A stretch of DNA of 45,149 nucleotides, taken from positions 1-45,149 of the forward strand of contig NZ_JAAXYC010000028.1 of the NCBI RefSeq assembly GCF_018619185.1. Reading direction: 5' to 3'. A program made the position numbers and the translations under genes. Below the pieces are notes generated by a model. The model was not told where the DNA came from, made no database searches, and saw nothing but the letters and a program-made list of their open reading frames with translations. This document shows positions 23,690 through 33,117 of this stretch, one piece after another (the first letter of the stretch is position 1; each line of letters starts with the position of its first letter). Source of the stretch: Streptomyces sp. McG3 (lineage in GTDB: Bacteria; Actinomycetota; Actinomycetes; Streptomycetales; Streptomycetaceae).

Positions 23690-26637
23690 GATGGAAACGA
23701 CTCACCGGACAGTCGATCACCGGGCTGCTGATAGCCGGGATGGTCTCGGTCGGGCTCCTGCCCGTCGCCGCGAGCGCGGCTGAGGCCACCGATCTGGCCC
23801 GGGGCAAGCCCGTCGTCGCCAGCGGATCGCACGGCGGGTTCCCGGCCGCCAACGCCAACGACGGCAAGGTCAACAGCTACTGGGAGTCGAACGGGCTGCC
23901 GGCCGACCTCACGGTGAAGCTCGGCGCCGACGCGGACCTGGAGTCCGTGGTGGTCAAGCTCAACCCCGACCCGATCTGGGGCAGCCGCACCCAGGACATC
24001 CAGGTGCTCGGCCGGACCCAGGACGGCACCGCGTTCACCTCGCTCCGGGCCCGCGCCGGCTACGCGTTCAACCCGTCGGGCAACCAGAACACGGTGACGA
24101 TCCCGGTGGACGGCCGGGTCGCCGACCTCCAGCTCAAGTTCTTCACCAACACCGGGGCGCCCGGCGGACAGATCGCCGAGGTCCAGGTCCTGGGGACGGC
24201 CGCGCCCAACCCGGACCTGACCGTGAGCGCGCTGTCCTGGAGCCCCTCGTCCCCCTCCGAGACGGACGACATCACCGTCAAGGGGACCGTCCGCAACGCC
24301 GGTTCGGCCGCCTCCCCCGCGACGACCGTCAATGTGAGTCTGGGCGGCGTGGTCGTGGGCAGCGCCCCGGTCGGCCCGCTCGCCGCGGGAGCCTCGGCCC
24401 CGGTCTCGGTCGAGGTCGGCAAGCGGCCGCAGGGTTCGTACACCGTCTCGGCCCTGGTGGACCCGACCGACACGGTCGTCGAGTCGGACAACACCAACAA
24501 CAGCCGTACCACCGCCTCCCCGCTGGTCATCGGGCAGAGCCCCGGCCCCGACCTGGAGGTCCGCTCCATCTCCTCCAGCCCGGCCAACCCGGCCGTCGGC
24601 GCGGCGGTCACCTTCACCGTGGCGGTGCACAACCGCGGCACCAGCGCGGTGAGCGCGGGCACCGTCACCCGGCTGACCGTCGGTTCCACGACGCTCAACG
24701 GCACCACACCGGCCATCGCGGCGGGCGCGACCGCGAACGTCACGGTCGGCGGCAGCTGGACGGCGGCGAGCGGCGGCGCGACGCTGACCGCCACCGCGGA
24801 CGCCACGAACCAGGTCACGGAGACCAGCGAGACCAACAACACCTTCGCCCGCTCCATCGTGGTCGGGCGCGGCGCGGCCGTTCCGTACACCGAGCTGGAG
24901 GCCGAGAACGCCACCTATCAGGGCACGTTGCTGAAGTCGGACGCCGAGCGCACCTTCGGGCACACCAACTTCGCCACCGAGTCCTCCGGACGCGAGTCGG
25001 TACGGCTCAACGCGACCGGTGAGTTCGTGGAGTTCACCTCGACCGCCCCGTCGAACTCGGTCGTCGTGCGCAACTCCATCCCGGACGCGCCGGGCGGTGG
25101 CGGCCGCGAGGCGACCATCAGCCTGTACGCCAACGGTCAGTTCGTCCGCAAGATCGACCTCTCCTCTAAGCACAGCTGGCTGTACGGGAACACCGACAGC
25201 CCCGAAGGCCTCACCAACACCCCCGGCGGCGACGCGCGGCGGCTGTTCGACGAGTCGCACGCCCTGCTCACGCAGACCTATCCGGCGGGCACGAAGTTCC
25301 GGCTCCAGCGCGACGCGAGCGACAACGCCTCCTTCTACATCATCGACCTGATCGACCTGGAGCAGGTGGCGGCACCCTCGTCCCAGCCCTCGGGCTGTGT
25401 GTCCATCACGACGTACGGCGCGGTGGCGAACGACGGGATCGACGACACGGCGGCGATCCAGCGCGCGGTGACGGCGAACCAGACCGGTCAGATCGACTGC
25501 GTGTGGATCCCGGCCGGCCAGTGGCGTCAGGAGCAGAAGATCCTCACCGACGACCCGCTCGACCGGGGTCAGTGGAACCAGGTCGGCATCCGTGATGTGA
25601 CGATCCGGGGCGCGGGCATGTGGCACTCACAGCTCTACACCCTCACCCCGCCGCACGAGGCGGGCGGCATCAATCACCCGCACGAGGGCAACTTCGGTTT
25701 CGACATCGACGAGAACACGCAAATCTCCGACATCGCCATCTTCGGCTCCGGCACCATCCGCGGTGGCGACGGCAACCACGAGGGCGGCGTCGCGCTGAAC
25801 GGCCGGTTCGGCAAGGACACGAAGATCAGCAACGTCTGGATCGAGCACGCCAACGTGGGCGTCTGGGCCGGTCGTGACTTCGACAACATCCAGGAGCTGT
25901 GGAACCCGGGCGACGGCGTCGAGTTCACCGGGATGCGGATCCGCAACACGTACGCCGACGGCATCAACTTCGCCAACGGCACCCGTAACTCCACGGTCTA
26001 CAACTCGTCGTTCCGCAACACCGGCGACGACGCCCTCGCGGTCTGGTCCAGCAAGTACGTCAAGGACCAGTCCGTCGACATCGGCCACGACAACAGCTTC
26101 CGCAACAACACCATCCAGCTCCCGTGGCGTGCCAACGGCATCGCGATCTACGGGGGTTACGGCAACAAGATCGAGAACAACCTGATCTCCGACACGATGA
26201 ACTACCCGGCCATCATGCTGGCGACCGACCACGACCCGCTGCCCTTCTCCGGGCAGACGCTGATCGCCAACAACGGCCTGTACCGCACCGGCGGAGCCTT
26301 CTGGAACGAGGACCAGGAGTTCGGCGCGATCACCCTCTTCCCGCAGAATCTGCCGATCCCCGGAGTCACCATCCGCGACACGGACATCATCGACTCCACC
26401 TACGACGGCATCCAGTTCAAGACGGGCGGCGGCGTGATGCAGGACGTCAAGATCGAGAACGTCCGGATCGACAAGTCCAACAACGGGTCCGGCATCCTCG
26501 CGATGGGCGGCGCACGCGGCAACGCGACGCTCACGAACGTGACGATCACCGACTCACGTGACGGTCACGTGCTCATCGAGCCCGGTTCGCAGTTCACGGT
26601 CTCCGGCGCCCCGAACGGCGCACGGGCCAAGCGGTAG
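23686..26637 (+). CDS. Secreted multidomain GH87-type alpha-1,3-glucanase (mycodextranase)
   Basis: 983-residue secreted protein. A Sec signal ends near AASAAEA (about residue 32). An F5/8-type (discoidin) carbohydrate-binding domain (about 33-165) follows, starting DLARGKPVVASGSHGGFPAA. Two CARDB adhesion domains (about 170-400) each end in a ESDNTNN or SETNNT motif. A CBM35/6-like module (about 405-560) begins YTELEAENATYQGTLLK. The C-terminal right-handed beta-helix (about 565-983) begins SITTYGAVANDGIDDTAAIQ and resembles GH87 alpha-1,3-glucanases, with many Asp-rich turns such as NTGDDALAVWSS. Such enzymes degrade fungal cell-wall alpha-1,3-glucan. ATG at 23686 has AGAGG upstream; a GTG 33 bases earlier is less likely because the signal peptide begins at MRWKR. 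Confidence 0.88.
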   Translation: MRWKRLTGQSITGLLIAGMVSVGLLPVAASAAEATDLARGKPVVASGSHGGFPAANANDGKVNSYWESNGLPADLTVKLGADADLESVVVKLNPDPIWGSRTQDIQVLGRTQDGTAFTSLRARAGYAFNPSGNQNTVTIPVDGRVADLQLKFFTNTGAPGGQIAEVQVLGTAAPNPDLTVSALSWSPSSPSETDDITVKGTVRNAGSAASPATTVNVSLGGVVVGSAPVGPLAAGASAPVSVEVGKRPQGSYTVSALVDPTDTVVESDNTNNSRTTASPLVIGQSPGPDLEVRSISSSPANPAVGAAVTFTVAVHNRGTSAVSAGTVTRLTVGSTTLNGTTPAIAAGATANVTVGGSWTAASGGATLTATADATNQVTETSETNNTFARSIVVGRGAAVPYTELEAENATYQGTLLKSDAERTFGHTNFATESSGRESVRLNATGEFVEFTSTAPSNSVVVRNSIPDAPGGGGREATISLYANGQFVRKIDLSSKHSWLYGNTDSPEGLTNTPGGDARRLFDESHALLTQTYPAGTKFRLQRDASDNASFYIIDLIDLEQVAAPSSQPSGCVSITTYGAVANDGIDDTAAIQRAVTANQTGQIDCVWIPAGQWRQEQKILTDDPLDRGQWNQVGIRDVTIRGAGMWHSQLYTLTPPHEAGGINHPHEGNFGFDIDENTQISDIAIFGSGTIRGGDGNHEGGVALNGRFGKDTKISNVWIEHANVGVWAGRDFDNIQELWNPGDGVEFTGMRIRNTYADGINFANGTRNSTVYNSSFRNTGDDALAVWSSKYVKDQSVDIGHDNSFRNNTIQLPWRANGIAIYGGYGNKIENNLISDTMNYPAIMLATDHDPLPFSGQTLIANNGLYRTGGAFWNEDQEFGAITLFPQNLPIPGVTIRDTDIIDSTYDGIQFKTGGGVMQDVKIENVRIDKSNNGSGILAMGGARGNATLTNVTITDSRDGHVLIEPGSQFTVSGAPNGARAKR

Positions 26638-26647
26638 CCGCTACCGC

Positions 26648-26683
26648 GTTCCCGGGCCGGTGGACCGTCTCCGGCCCGGGAAC
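26648..26683. terminator. Hairpin terminator after the GH87 gene
   Basis: A 13-bp perfect stem (26648-26660 with 26671-26683) and 10-nt loop, 10 bases after the GH87 stop. A direct repeat CGGGAACACCC follows (26677-26687 and 26693-26703). Confidence 0.8.
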
Positions 26684-26772
26684 ACCCGTTCTCGGGAACA
26701 CCCCTCTCCACCCCACGAATTGGGTCCCGCATGGCTCTGGGAAGTGCAGGGCCCCGGGGCTACCCTCCGCGC

Positions 26773-27852
26773 ATGATTCCCACGGTTGTCTGGGGTACCG
26801 GCAACGTCGGCCGCGCGGCGATCCGCGCCGTCGAGGCCCATCCGGCACTGACACTCGCCGCCGTCCTCGTGCACGATCCCGCCAAGACCGGCCGCGACGC
26901 GGGCGAGCTGGGCGGGGTCGGGCGCACGCTCGGGGTCGCGGCCACCGACGACATCGCCGCCGTGCTGGCCGCCCGCCCCCGGGCGGTGGTCTACGCGGCG
27001 TCCGGCGACATCCGTCCCGACGACGCCCTCGCCGACATCGGCCGGGCGGTCCGGGCCGGCGCGGTGGTCGTCACGCCCTCCCTCTATCCGCTCTACGATC
27101 AGCGCAACGCCCCGCCGGAACTGCGGGACCCGGTCCTGGCCGCCGTCGCCGAGGGCGGCGGCTCCCTCTTCGTCTCCGGAGTCGACCCCGGCTGGGGCAA
27201 TGACGTCCTGCCCCTGCTGGTCAGCGGACTCGGTACCGAGGTGGACGTCATCCGCTGCCAGGAGATCTTCGACTACTCCACGTACGAGCAGGAGGAGTCG
27301 GTGCGCCATCTGATCGGGATGGGTCACCCGATGGACTACGAGCCGCTGATGCTGGCGGAGAGCGTTCCGACGATGGTGTGGGGCGGTCAGATACGTCTCA
27401 TGGCACGGGCGCTGGACGTCGAGCTGGACGAGATCCGCGAGACCATGGACCGTCGGGCGCTGAAGTCGACGGTACGCACCCGCACGATGGGCGAGTTCGC
27501 GGCGGGTACGCAGGGGGCGGTGCGCTTCGAGGTGCAGGGCATCGTGGACGGCGTGCCGCGCATCGTCATCGAGCACATCACCCGGATCCATCCCTCGTGC
27601 GCCCCGGACTGGCCGTCCCCACCCGACGGGGTGGGCGCGCACCGGGTGGTGATCGAGGGCCGTCCCCGTATCGAGGTGACGGTCGAGGCCTCCGACGAGG
27701 ACGAGAACCGGTCGGCAGGCGGGAACGCCACCGCGGTCGGGCGACTCGTCTCCGCCATCGACTGGCTGGTGGACGCGGAGCCGGGCCTGTACGACGCACT
27801 GGACGTTCCGCTGCGGCCTGCGGTCGGCAGGCTGGGAAGGAGACCGGCATGA
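26773..27852 (+). CDS. NAD(P)-dependent dehydrogenase of the dihydrodipicolinate-reductase-like / diaminopentanoate-dehydrogenase family
   Basis: 359-residue cytoplasmic oxidoreductase. The N-terminal Rossmann motif is VVWGTGNVGRAAIRAVEAHP, followed by the acidic turn region VHDPAKTGRDAGEL. The central block SLFVSGVDPGWGNDVLPLLV is typical of the group annotated as dihydrodipicolinate reductase-like or 2,4-diaminopentanoate dehydrogenase. True DapB catalytic motifs are not seen, so a lysine-pathway role is unlikely. ATG at 26773; the stop overlaps the ATG of the next gene (ATGA). Similar proteins paired with AhpD-like proteins occur in actinobacteria that degrade steroids or aromatic compounds; that link is recalled, not shown here. 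Confidence 0.85.
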   Translation: MIPTVVWGTGNVGRAAIRAVEAHPALTLAAVLVHDPAKTGRDAGELGGVGRTLGVAATDDIAAVLAARPRAVVYAASGDIRPDDALADIGRAVRAGAVVVTPSLYPLYDQRNAPPELRDPVLAAVAEGGGSLFVSGVDPGWGNDVLPLLVSGLGTEVDVIRCQEIFDYSTYEQEESVRHLIGMGHPMDYEPLMLAESVPTMVWGGQIRLMARALDVELDEIRETMDRRALKSTVRTRTMGEFAAGTQGAVRFEVQGIVDGVPRIVIEHITRIHPSCAPDWPSPPDGVGAHRVVIEGRPRIEVTVEASDEDENRSAGGNATAVGRLVSAIDWLVDAEPGLYDALDVPLRPAVGRLGRRPA

Positions 27853-28331
27853 TCATCGATATCCCGGAGGGCCAGGAGCCCATCGGTTACGTGTGGGGGG
27901 AGATGGTCCCCGGCATCGGGATGGCCGCCGCCACCTTCTCGATGTCCGTGTACGAGCACACGACTCTGGGGCTGCGGGAGTTCGAGGCGGCCAGGCTGCG
28001 GGTCGCGCAGATCAACGGGTGCCTGTTCTGCCTGGACTGGCGGACCGAACGGGACGGGGCGAAGGTCGAGGAGGAGTTCGCCGGGGCGGTGACCGAGTGG
28101 CGTACGACCGACGCCTTCGACGAGCGCACCCGGCTGGCGGCCGAGTACGCCGAGCGGTACACGCTCGACCACCACGGTCTGGACGACGCCTTCTGGAAGC
28201 GGATGAGCGCGCACTACAGCCAGGCGGAGATCGTGGAGCTGACGATGAGCATCGGCTCGTGGCTGGCGTTCGGGCGGCTCAACCATGTGCTGGGGATCGA
28301 CGCGGTGTGCGTTCTGCCCGGTCACGGGTGA
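27849..28331 (+). CDS. Carboxymuconolactone decarboxylase-family (AhpD-like) protein
   Basis: 160-residue all-alpha protein of the CMD/AhpD superfamily. The redox motif CLFCLDWR (CxxC, residues about 58-61) lies in the expected helix after LREFEAARLRVAQING, followed by the downstream region AEIVELTMSIGSWLAFGRLN. CxxC-containing members act as peroxidase/disulfide reductase-like proteins. It is translationally coupled to the preceding dehydrogenase by ATGA. Both converge on the cholesterol oxidase gene across a hairpin. The substrate is unknown. Confidence 0.86.
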   Translation: MIIDIPEGQEPIGYVWGEMVPGIGMAAATFSMSVYEHTTLGLREFEAARLRVAQINGCLFCLDWRTERDGAKVEEEFAGAVTEWRTTDAFDERTRLAAEYAERYTLDHHGLDDAFWKRMSAHYSQAEIVELTMSIGSWLAFGRLNHVLGIDAVCVLPGHG

Positions 28332-28354
28332 GCGCGGGCGCCTCCTGACGGAGT

Positions 28355-28387
28355 CCGGGGCCGCCGGGTTGGCACTCCCGGCCCCGG
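28355..28387. terminator. Bidirectional hairpin terminator
   Basis: A 9-bp stem (28355-28363 with 28379-28387) and 15-nt loop with additional inner pairing, between the convergent AhpD-like and cholesterol oxidase genes. Confidence 0.65.
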
Positions 28388-28420
28388 GCTCTTCGTCGGT
28401 CCCCGCGTCCTCCGGGGCGC

Positions 28421-30110
<1,690 letters not shown>

Positions 30111-30164
30111 TCGCGTGGTAAGTCACTAGAAACTTGGGGGTAACTTCCCAGCACCGCCCGGCAT

Positions 30165-30206
30165 GCCCGAGGGGCCCCGGACCATGAGGTCCGGGGCCCC
30201 TCGGGC
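30165..30206 (-). terminator. Terminator of the LysM/transglycosylase gene
   Basis: A perfect 17-bp stem (30165-30181 with 30190-30206) and 8-nt loop, 15 bases after the stop of the minus-strand LysM gene. Confidence 0.88.
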
Positions 30207-30220
30207 TTGGGCGCAAAGGA

Positions 30221-31063
30221 TCAGTAGGCGCCGAAGACGTTGTCGATCGAGCCGTACCGGTCCGCGGCGTAGTTGCACGCGGCCGTGATGTTGGCGACCG
30301 GGTCGTAGCTGTCGGTCGAGGTGCCGGGCACGTGGTAGGCCTGGAAGGTCGGGTCGATGACCTGGAGCAGCCCCTTGGACGGGGTGCCCTTGACCGCGTT
30401 GGAGTCCCAGTTGTTGATCGCGGCCGGGTTGCCCGAGGACTCGCGCATGATGTTGCGGTGGATGCCCTCGTAGGTGCCGGGGATGCCCTGTTCGGCCATG
30501 ACCGCCAGCGACTCCTTGATCCAGCCGTCGAGGTCGTTCGTGTACGTGACGGCCTTCTCGGCGGCCGGAGCGGCCTTTGCCACGGGCGCGGCGTTGACGC
30601 GCTCCGAACGGTCGGCACGGTCCGCCTCGGCACCGCGCGCGGCGGACGGGGAAGCCTTGGCGGCCTTGTCCGCCTTGCCACCCGAAGGGGCCTCGGTCTT
30701 GGTTCCGAGGGTCAGCTTGATACCGGGGTGAATAAGATCGGGATTCTCTCCGACGATCTTCCGGTTGCCTTCGTACAGCTTCTCCCAGCCGCCACTGACG
30801 GAATATTCGCGGGCGATCTTGGAAAGCGTCTCACCGGCCACCACGGAATGCTGGGCGGGCGCGGCCTTCACGGCGGAATTCGCCTGGGCCACCGAGGTGG
30901 GCGCCACGGCCTGCTGCGGCGCGGCAGCGGGTGCGGGGGCCGCGAACGCGCTGGTGGCGCCGATCACCGGGAGGGCGAGTACGGCTCCGCCGGCGGTCAC
31001 GGCGGCAAGGCCGCGGCGCAGCGAGGTGGACTGGGGACGACGGTGCTTACCCTGTGCGGGCAT
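30221..31063 (-). CDS. Secreted LysM / transglycosylase-SLT cell-wall protein
   Basis: 280-residue exported protein. The signal peptide runs to about residue 41 (GLAAVTAGGAVLALPVIGAT ... AFA). A LysM peptidoglycan-binding domain (about 70-118) contains VVAGETLSKIAREYSVSGGW and NPDLIHPGIKLTL. An Ala/Lys/Glu-rich linker leads to an SLT-type lytic transglycosylase domain (about 180-280) with the catalytic Glu in IMRESSGNPAAINNWDSNA and SKGLLQVIDPTF. Such enzymes cleave the glycan strands of murein during growth or spore germination. The 5' leader holds a c-di-AMP riboswitch, so expression is expected to fall when c-di-AMP is high. GAGAGGAAA precedes the ATG at 31063. Confidence 0.95.
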   Translation of the reverse strand: MPAQGKHRRPQSTSLRRGLAAVTAGGAVLALPVIGATSAFAAPAPAAAPQQAVAPTSVAQANSAVKAAPAQHSVVAGETLSKIAREYSVSGGWEKLYEGNRKIVGENPDLIHPGIKLTLGTKTEAPSGGKADKAAKASPSAARGAEADRADRSERVNAAPVAKAAPAAEKAVTYTNDLDGWIKESLAVMAEQGIPGTYEGIHRNIMRESSGNPAAINNWDSNAVKGTPSKGLLQVIDPTFQAYHVPGTSTDSYDPVANITAACNYAADRYGSIDNVFGAY

Positions 31064-31070
31064 GGGGGAT

Positions 31071-31250
31071 TTCCTCTCCGGCGCCTGCGAGGTGAGCTGT
31101 CGGGTTCAGACGGGAGATGTCTGGCCGCACGCTCGTGCGACTTCACCCCAAGCCGTTCCGGTTACGGATCGGCGACTTACCTGGGTCCCCCGCTCCTGCC
31201 GTACGTGAGTGGGTTTCGGATTCCCGGACGGCGGCAGGATTCGGCGTTCC
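31071..31250 (-). ncRNA. c-di-AMP (ydaO/yuaA) riboswitch
   Basis: On the minus strand the leader carries, in order, the hallmark ydaO elements CGCCGAATCCTGCC, GGGGGACCCA, TTGGGGTGAAG and ACCCGACAGCTCACC followed by TCGCAGGCGC. It ends 7 bases before the start codon of the LysM/SLT gene, overlapping the ribosome-binding region. ydaO riboswitches bind cyclic di-AMP and in Streptomyces control cell-wall hydrolase genes. The element is recognised by its conserved sequence blocks; boundaries are approximate. Confidence 0.92.
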
Positions 31251-31266
31251 ATCCGGATTGACGGTG

Positions 31267-31295
31267 ACCGTAGGCGAGAAACGTCGAACAGAACA
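31267..31295 (-). promoter_or_regulatory. Candidate promoter for the riboswitch transcript
   Basis: Minus-strand TTGTTC (31290-31295), 17 bases, TACGGT (31267-31272), just ahead of the aptamer 5' end. The rest of 31296-31710 is unusually AT-rich and contains only the promoter region of the divergent ferredoxin reductase gene; no gene is seen in it. Confidence 0.4.
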
Positions 31296-31710
31296 AGCCC
31301 CGCATTCCGGATTTCCCTTTCCATACAAGATCGAAAGGCAGAATTGCCGGATCGGGTCACGCGGTCACGCCGTCAACTTTCTTCGCACAGAAGGGAACCG
31401 ATGCTTCCGCTTCTGCGTCCGCGCTCCCGGACGTGACGCTCACCACTCCCTCGCGGTGATGGCGAAAACAAGCTCAAGCAAATGCCCCAGCAGGCCCAAT
31501 AAGCGCCCCTTATCGAGCAGAATTCCCAAAAGAAATAAATCGCCCATACCGGCACAGAGAAACGGGCCAATCGGACACTCTAGGCAGGGCCGGTCGAAGG
31601 GCCCGCGCGGCGATCGCTTACGGTGTGCGGTGGAGACTAGTAAGCCAACCCTTACCTCCGACGTACGCTGTACCTGCCCGCGTTCGCCCGCCCCGAAGGA
31701 TCACCACGCC

Positions 31711-33102
31711 ATGACACGCCCCGTCCGCGTCGCCATTGTCGGAGCCGGCCCCGCCGGTATCTACGCTGCGGACGCGCTGCTCAAATCCGAGGTCTGCCAG
31801 GATCCGGGGGTCTCCATCGACCTCTTCGAGCGCATGCCCGCGCCCTTCGGCCTCATCCGTTACGGCGTGGCCCCCGACCACCCGCGGATCAAGGGCATCG
31901 TCAAGGCCTTGCACCAGGTGCTGGACAAGCCCCAGATCCGGCTCTTCGGAAACGTCAGCTACCCGCACGACATCGGCCTGGACGACCTGCGGTCGTTCTA
32001 CGACGCGGTGATCTTCTCCACCGGCGCCGAGGCCGACCGGGCGCTCGACGTCCCCGGCATCCAGCTGGACGGCTCCTACGGCGCGGCCGAGTTCGTCTCC
32101 TGGTACGACGGGCACCCCGAGGTCCCGCGCAGCTGGCCGCTCATCGCGGAGAAGGTCGCCGTGCTCGGCGTCGGGAACGTGGCCCTGGACGTGGCCCGCA
32201 TCCTGGCCAAGACGGCGGACGAGCTGCTGCCCACCGAGATCCCGGACAACGTGTACCAGGGCCTCAAGGAGAACAAGGCGCTGGAGGTGCACGTGTTCGG
32301 GCGGCGTGGCCCCGCACAGGCCAAGTTCAGCCCGATGGAGCTGCGGGAGCTGGACCACTCCCCCAACATCGAGGTCATCGTCAACCCCGAGGACATCGAT
32401 TACGACGAGGGCTCCATCGCGACCCGCCGGGAGAACAAGCAGGCCAACATGGTCGCGCAGACCCTGGAGAACTGGGCGATCCGCGACGTCGGCGACCGCC
32501 CGCACAAGCTGTTCCTGCACTTCTTCGAGTCCCCGGTCGAGATCCTCGGCGAGGACGGCAAGGTCGTGGCGCTGCGCACCGAGCGCACCGAGCTGGACGG
32601 CACCGGCAACGTCCGGGGCACCGGCCGGTTCACGGACTGGGACATGCAGAGCGTCTACCGTGCCGTCGGCTACTACTCGGAGGAGCTGCCCAAGCTCCCC
32701 TTCGACGTGGCCTCCGGCACCGTGCCGCACGAGGCGGGACGCGTCATCGCCGGCGACGAGCACATGTCCTCGGTCTACGTCACGGGCTGGATCAAGCGCG
32801 GTCCGATCGGCCTGATCGGACACACCAAGGGCGACGCGAACGAGACGGTCGCCTGCGTCCTGGAGGACCGGGCGGCCGGCCGGCTGCCCGAGCCGGCCAC
32901 ACCCGCTCCGGAGGCCGTCGAGGCCTTCCTGGAGGACCGCGGCGTCCGCTACACGACCTGGGAGGGCTGGCACCGGCTGGACGCCCACGAGCAGGCGCTG
33001 GGTGCGGCCCAGGGCCGTGAGCGGATCAAGGTCGTGGAGCGCGAGGGCATGCTGGAGGCCTCCGGCTCCTTCGCACCGGCGGAGCCCGGGGCCGGAATCT
33101 GA
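31711..33102 (+). CDS. fprA: FprA-type ferredoxin/adrenodoxin-NADP+ reductase
   Basis: 463-residue flavoprotein related to mycobacterial FprA and mitochondrial adrenodoxin reductase. It transfers electrons from NADPH to ferredoxins, for example to feed cytochromes P450. The N-terminal FAD motif is RVAIVGAGPAGIYAADALLK, followed by ERMPAPFGLIRYGVAPDHPR, the family hallmark. The NADP-binding motif is VAVLGVGNVALDVARILAK (about 150-168), and the C-terminal FAD motif is TGWIKRGPIGLIGHTKGDA. ATG at 31711 follows GAAGGA. The gene stands alone, transcribed away from the LysM gene and converging on the phosphatase gene. Confidence 0.94.
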   Translation: MTRPVRVAIVGAGPAGIYAADALLKSEVCQDPGVSIDLFERMPAPFGLIRYGVAPDHPRIKGIVKALHQVLDKPQIRLFGNVSYPHDIGLDDLRSFYDAVIFSTGAEADRALDVPGIQLDGSYGAAEFVSWYDGHPEVPRSWPLIAEKVAVLGVGNVALDVARILAKTADELLPTEIPDNVYQGLKENKALEVHVFGRRGPAQAKFSPMELRELDHSPNIEVIVNPEDIDYDEGSIATRRENKQANMVAQTLENWAIRDVGDRPHKLFLHFFESPVEILGEDGKVVALRTERTELDGTGNVRGTGRFTDWDMQSVYRAVGYYSEELPKLPFDVASGTVPHEAGRVIAGDEHMSSVYVTGWIKRGPIGLIGHTKGDANETVACVLEDRAAGRLPEPATPAPEAVEAFLEDRGVRYTTWEGWHRLDAHEQALGAAQGRERIKVVEREGMLEASGSFAPAEPGAGI

Positions 33103-33117
33103 ACGGCAGCCCGTCTC

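Noticed and set aside
31640..31655. GTAAG/CTTAC dyad upstream of fprA as an iron box or operator.
   Set aside because: Only 5-bp arms and poor match to the iron-box consensus; kept as a note in the DoxX operator finding.
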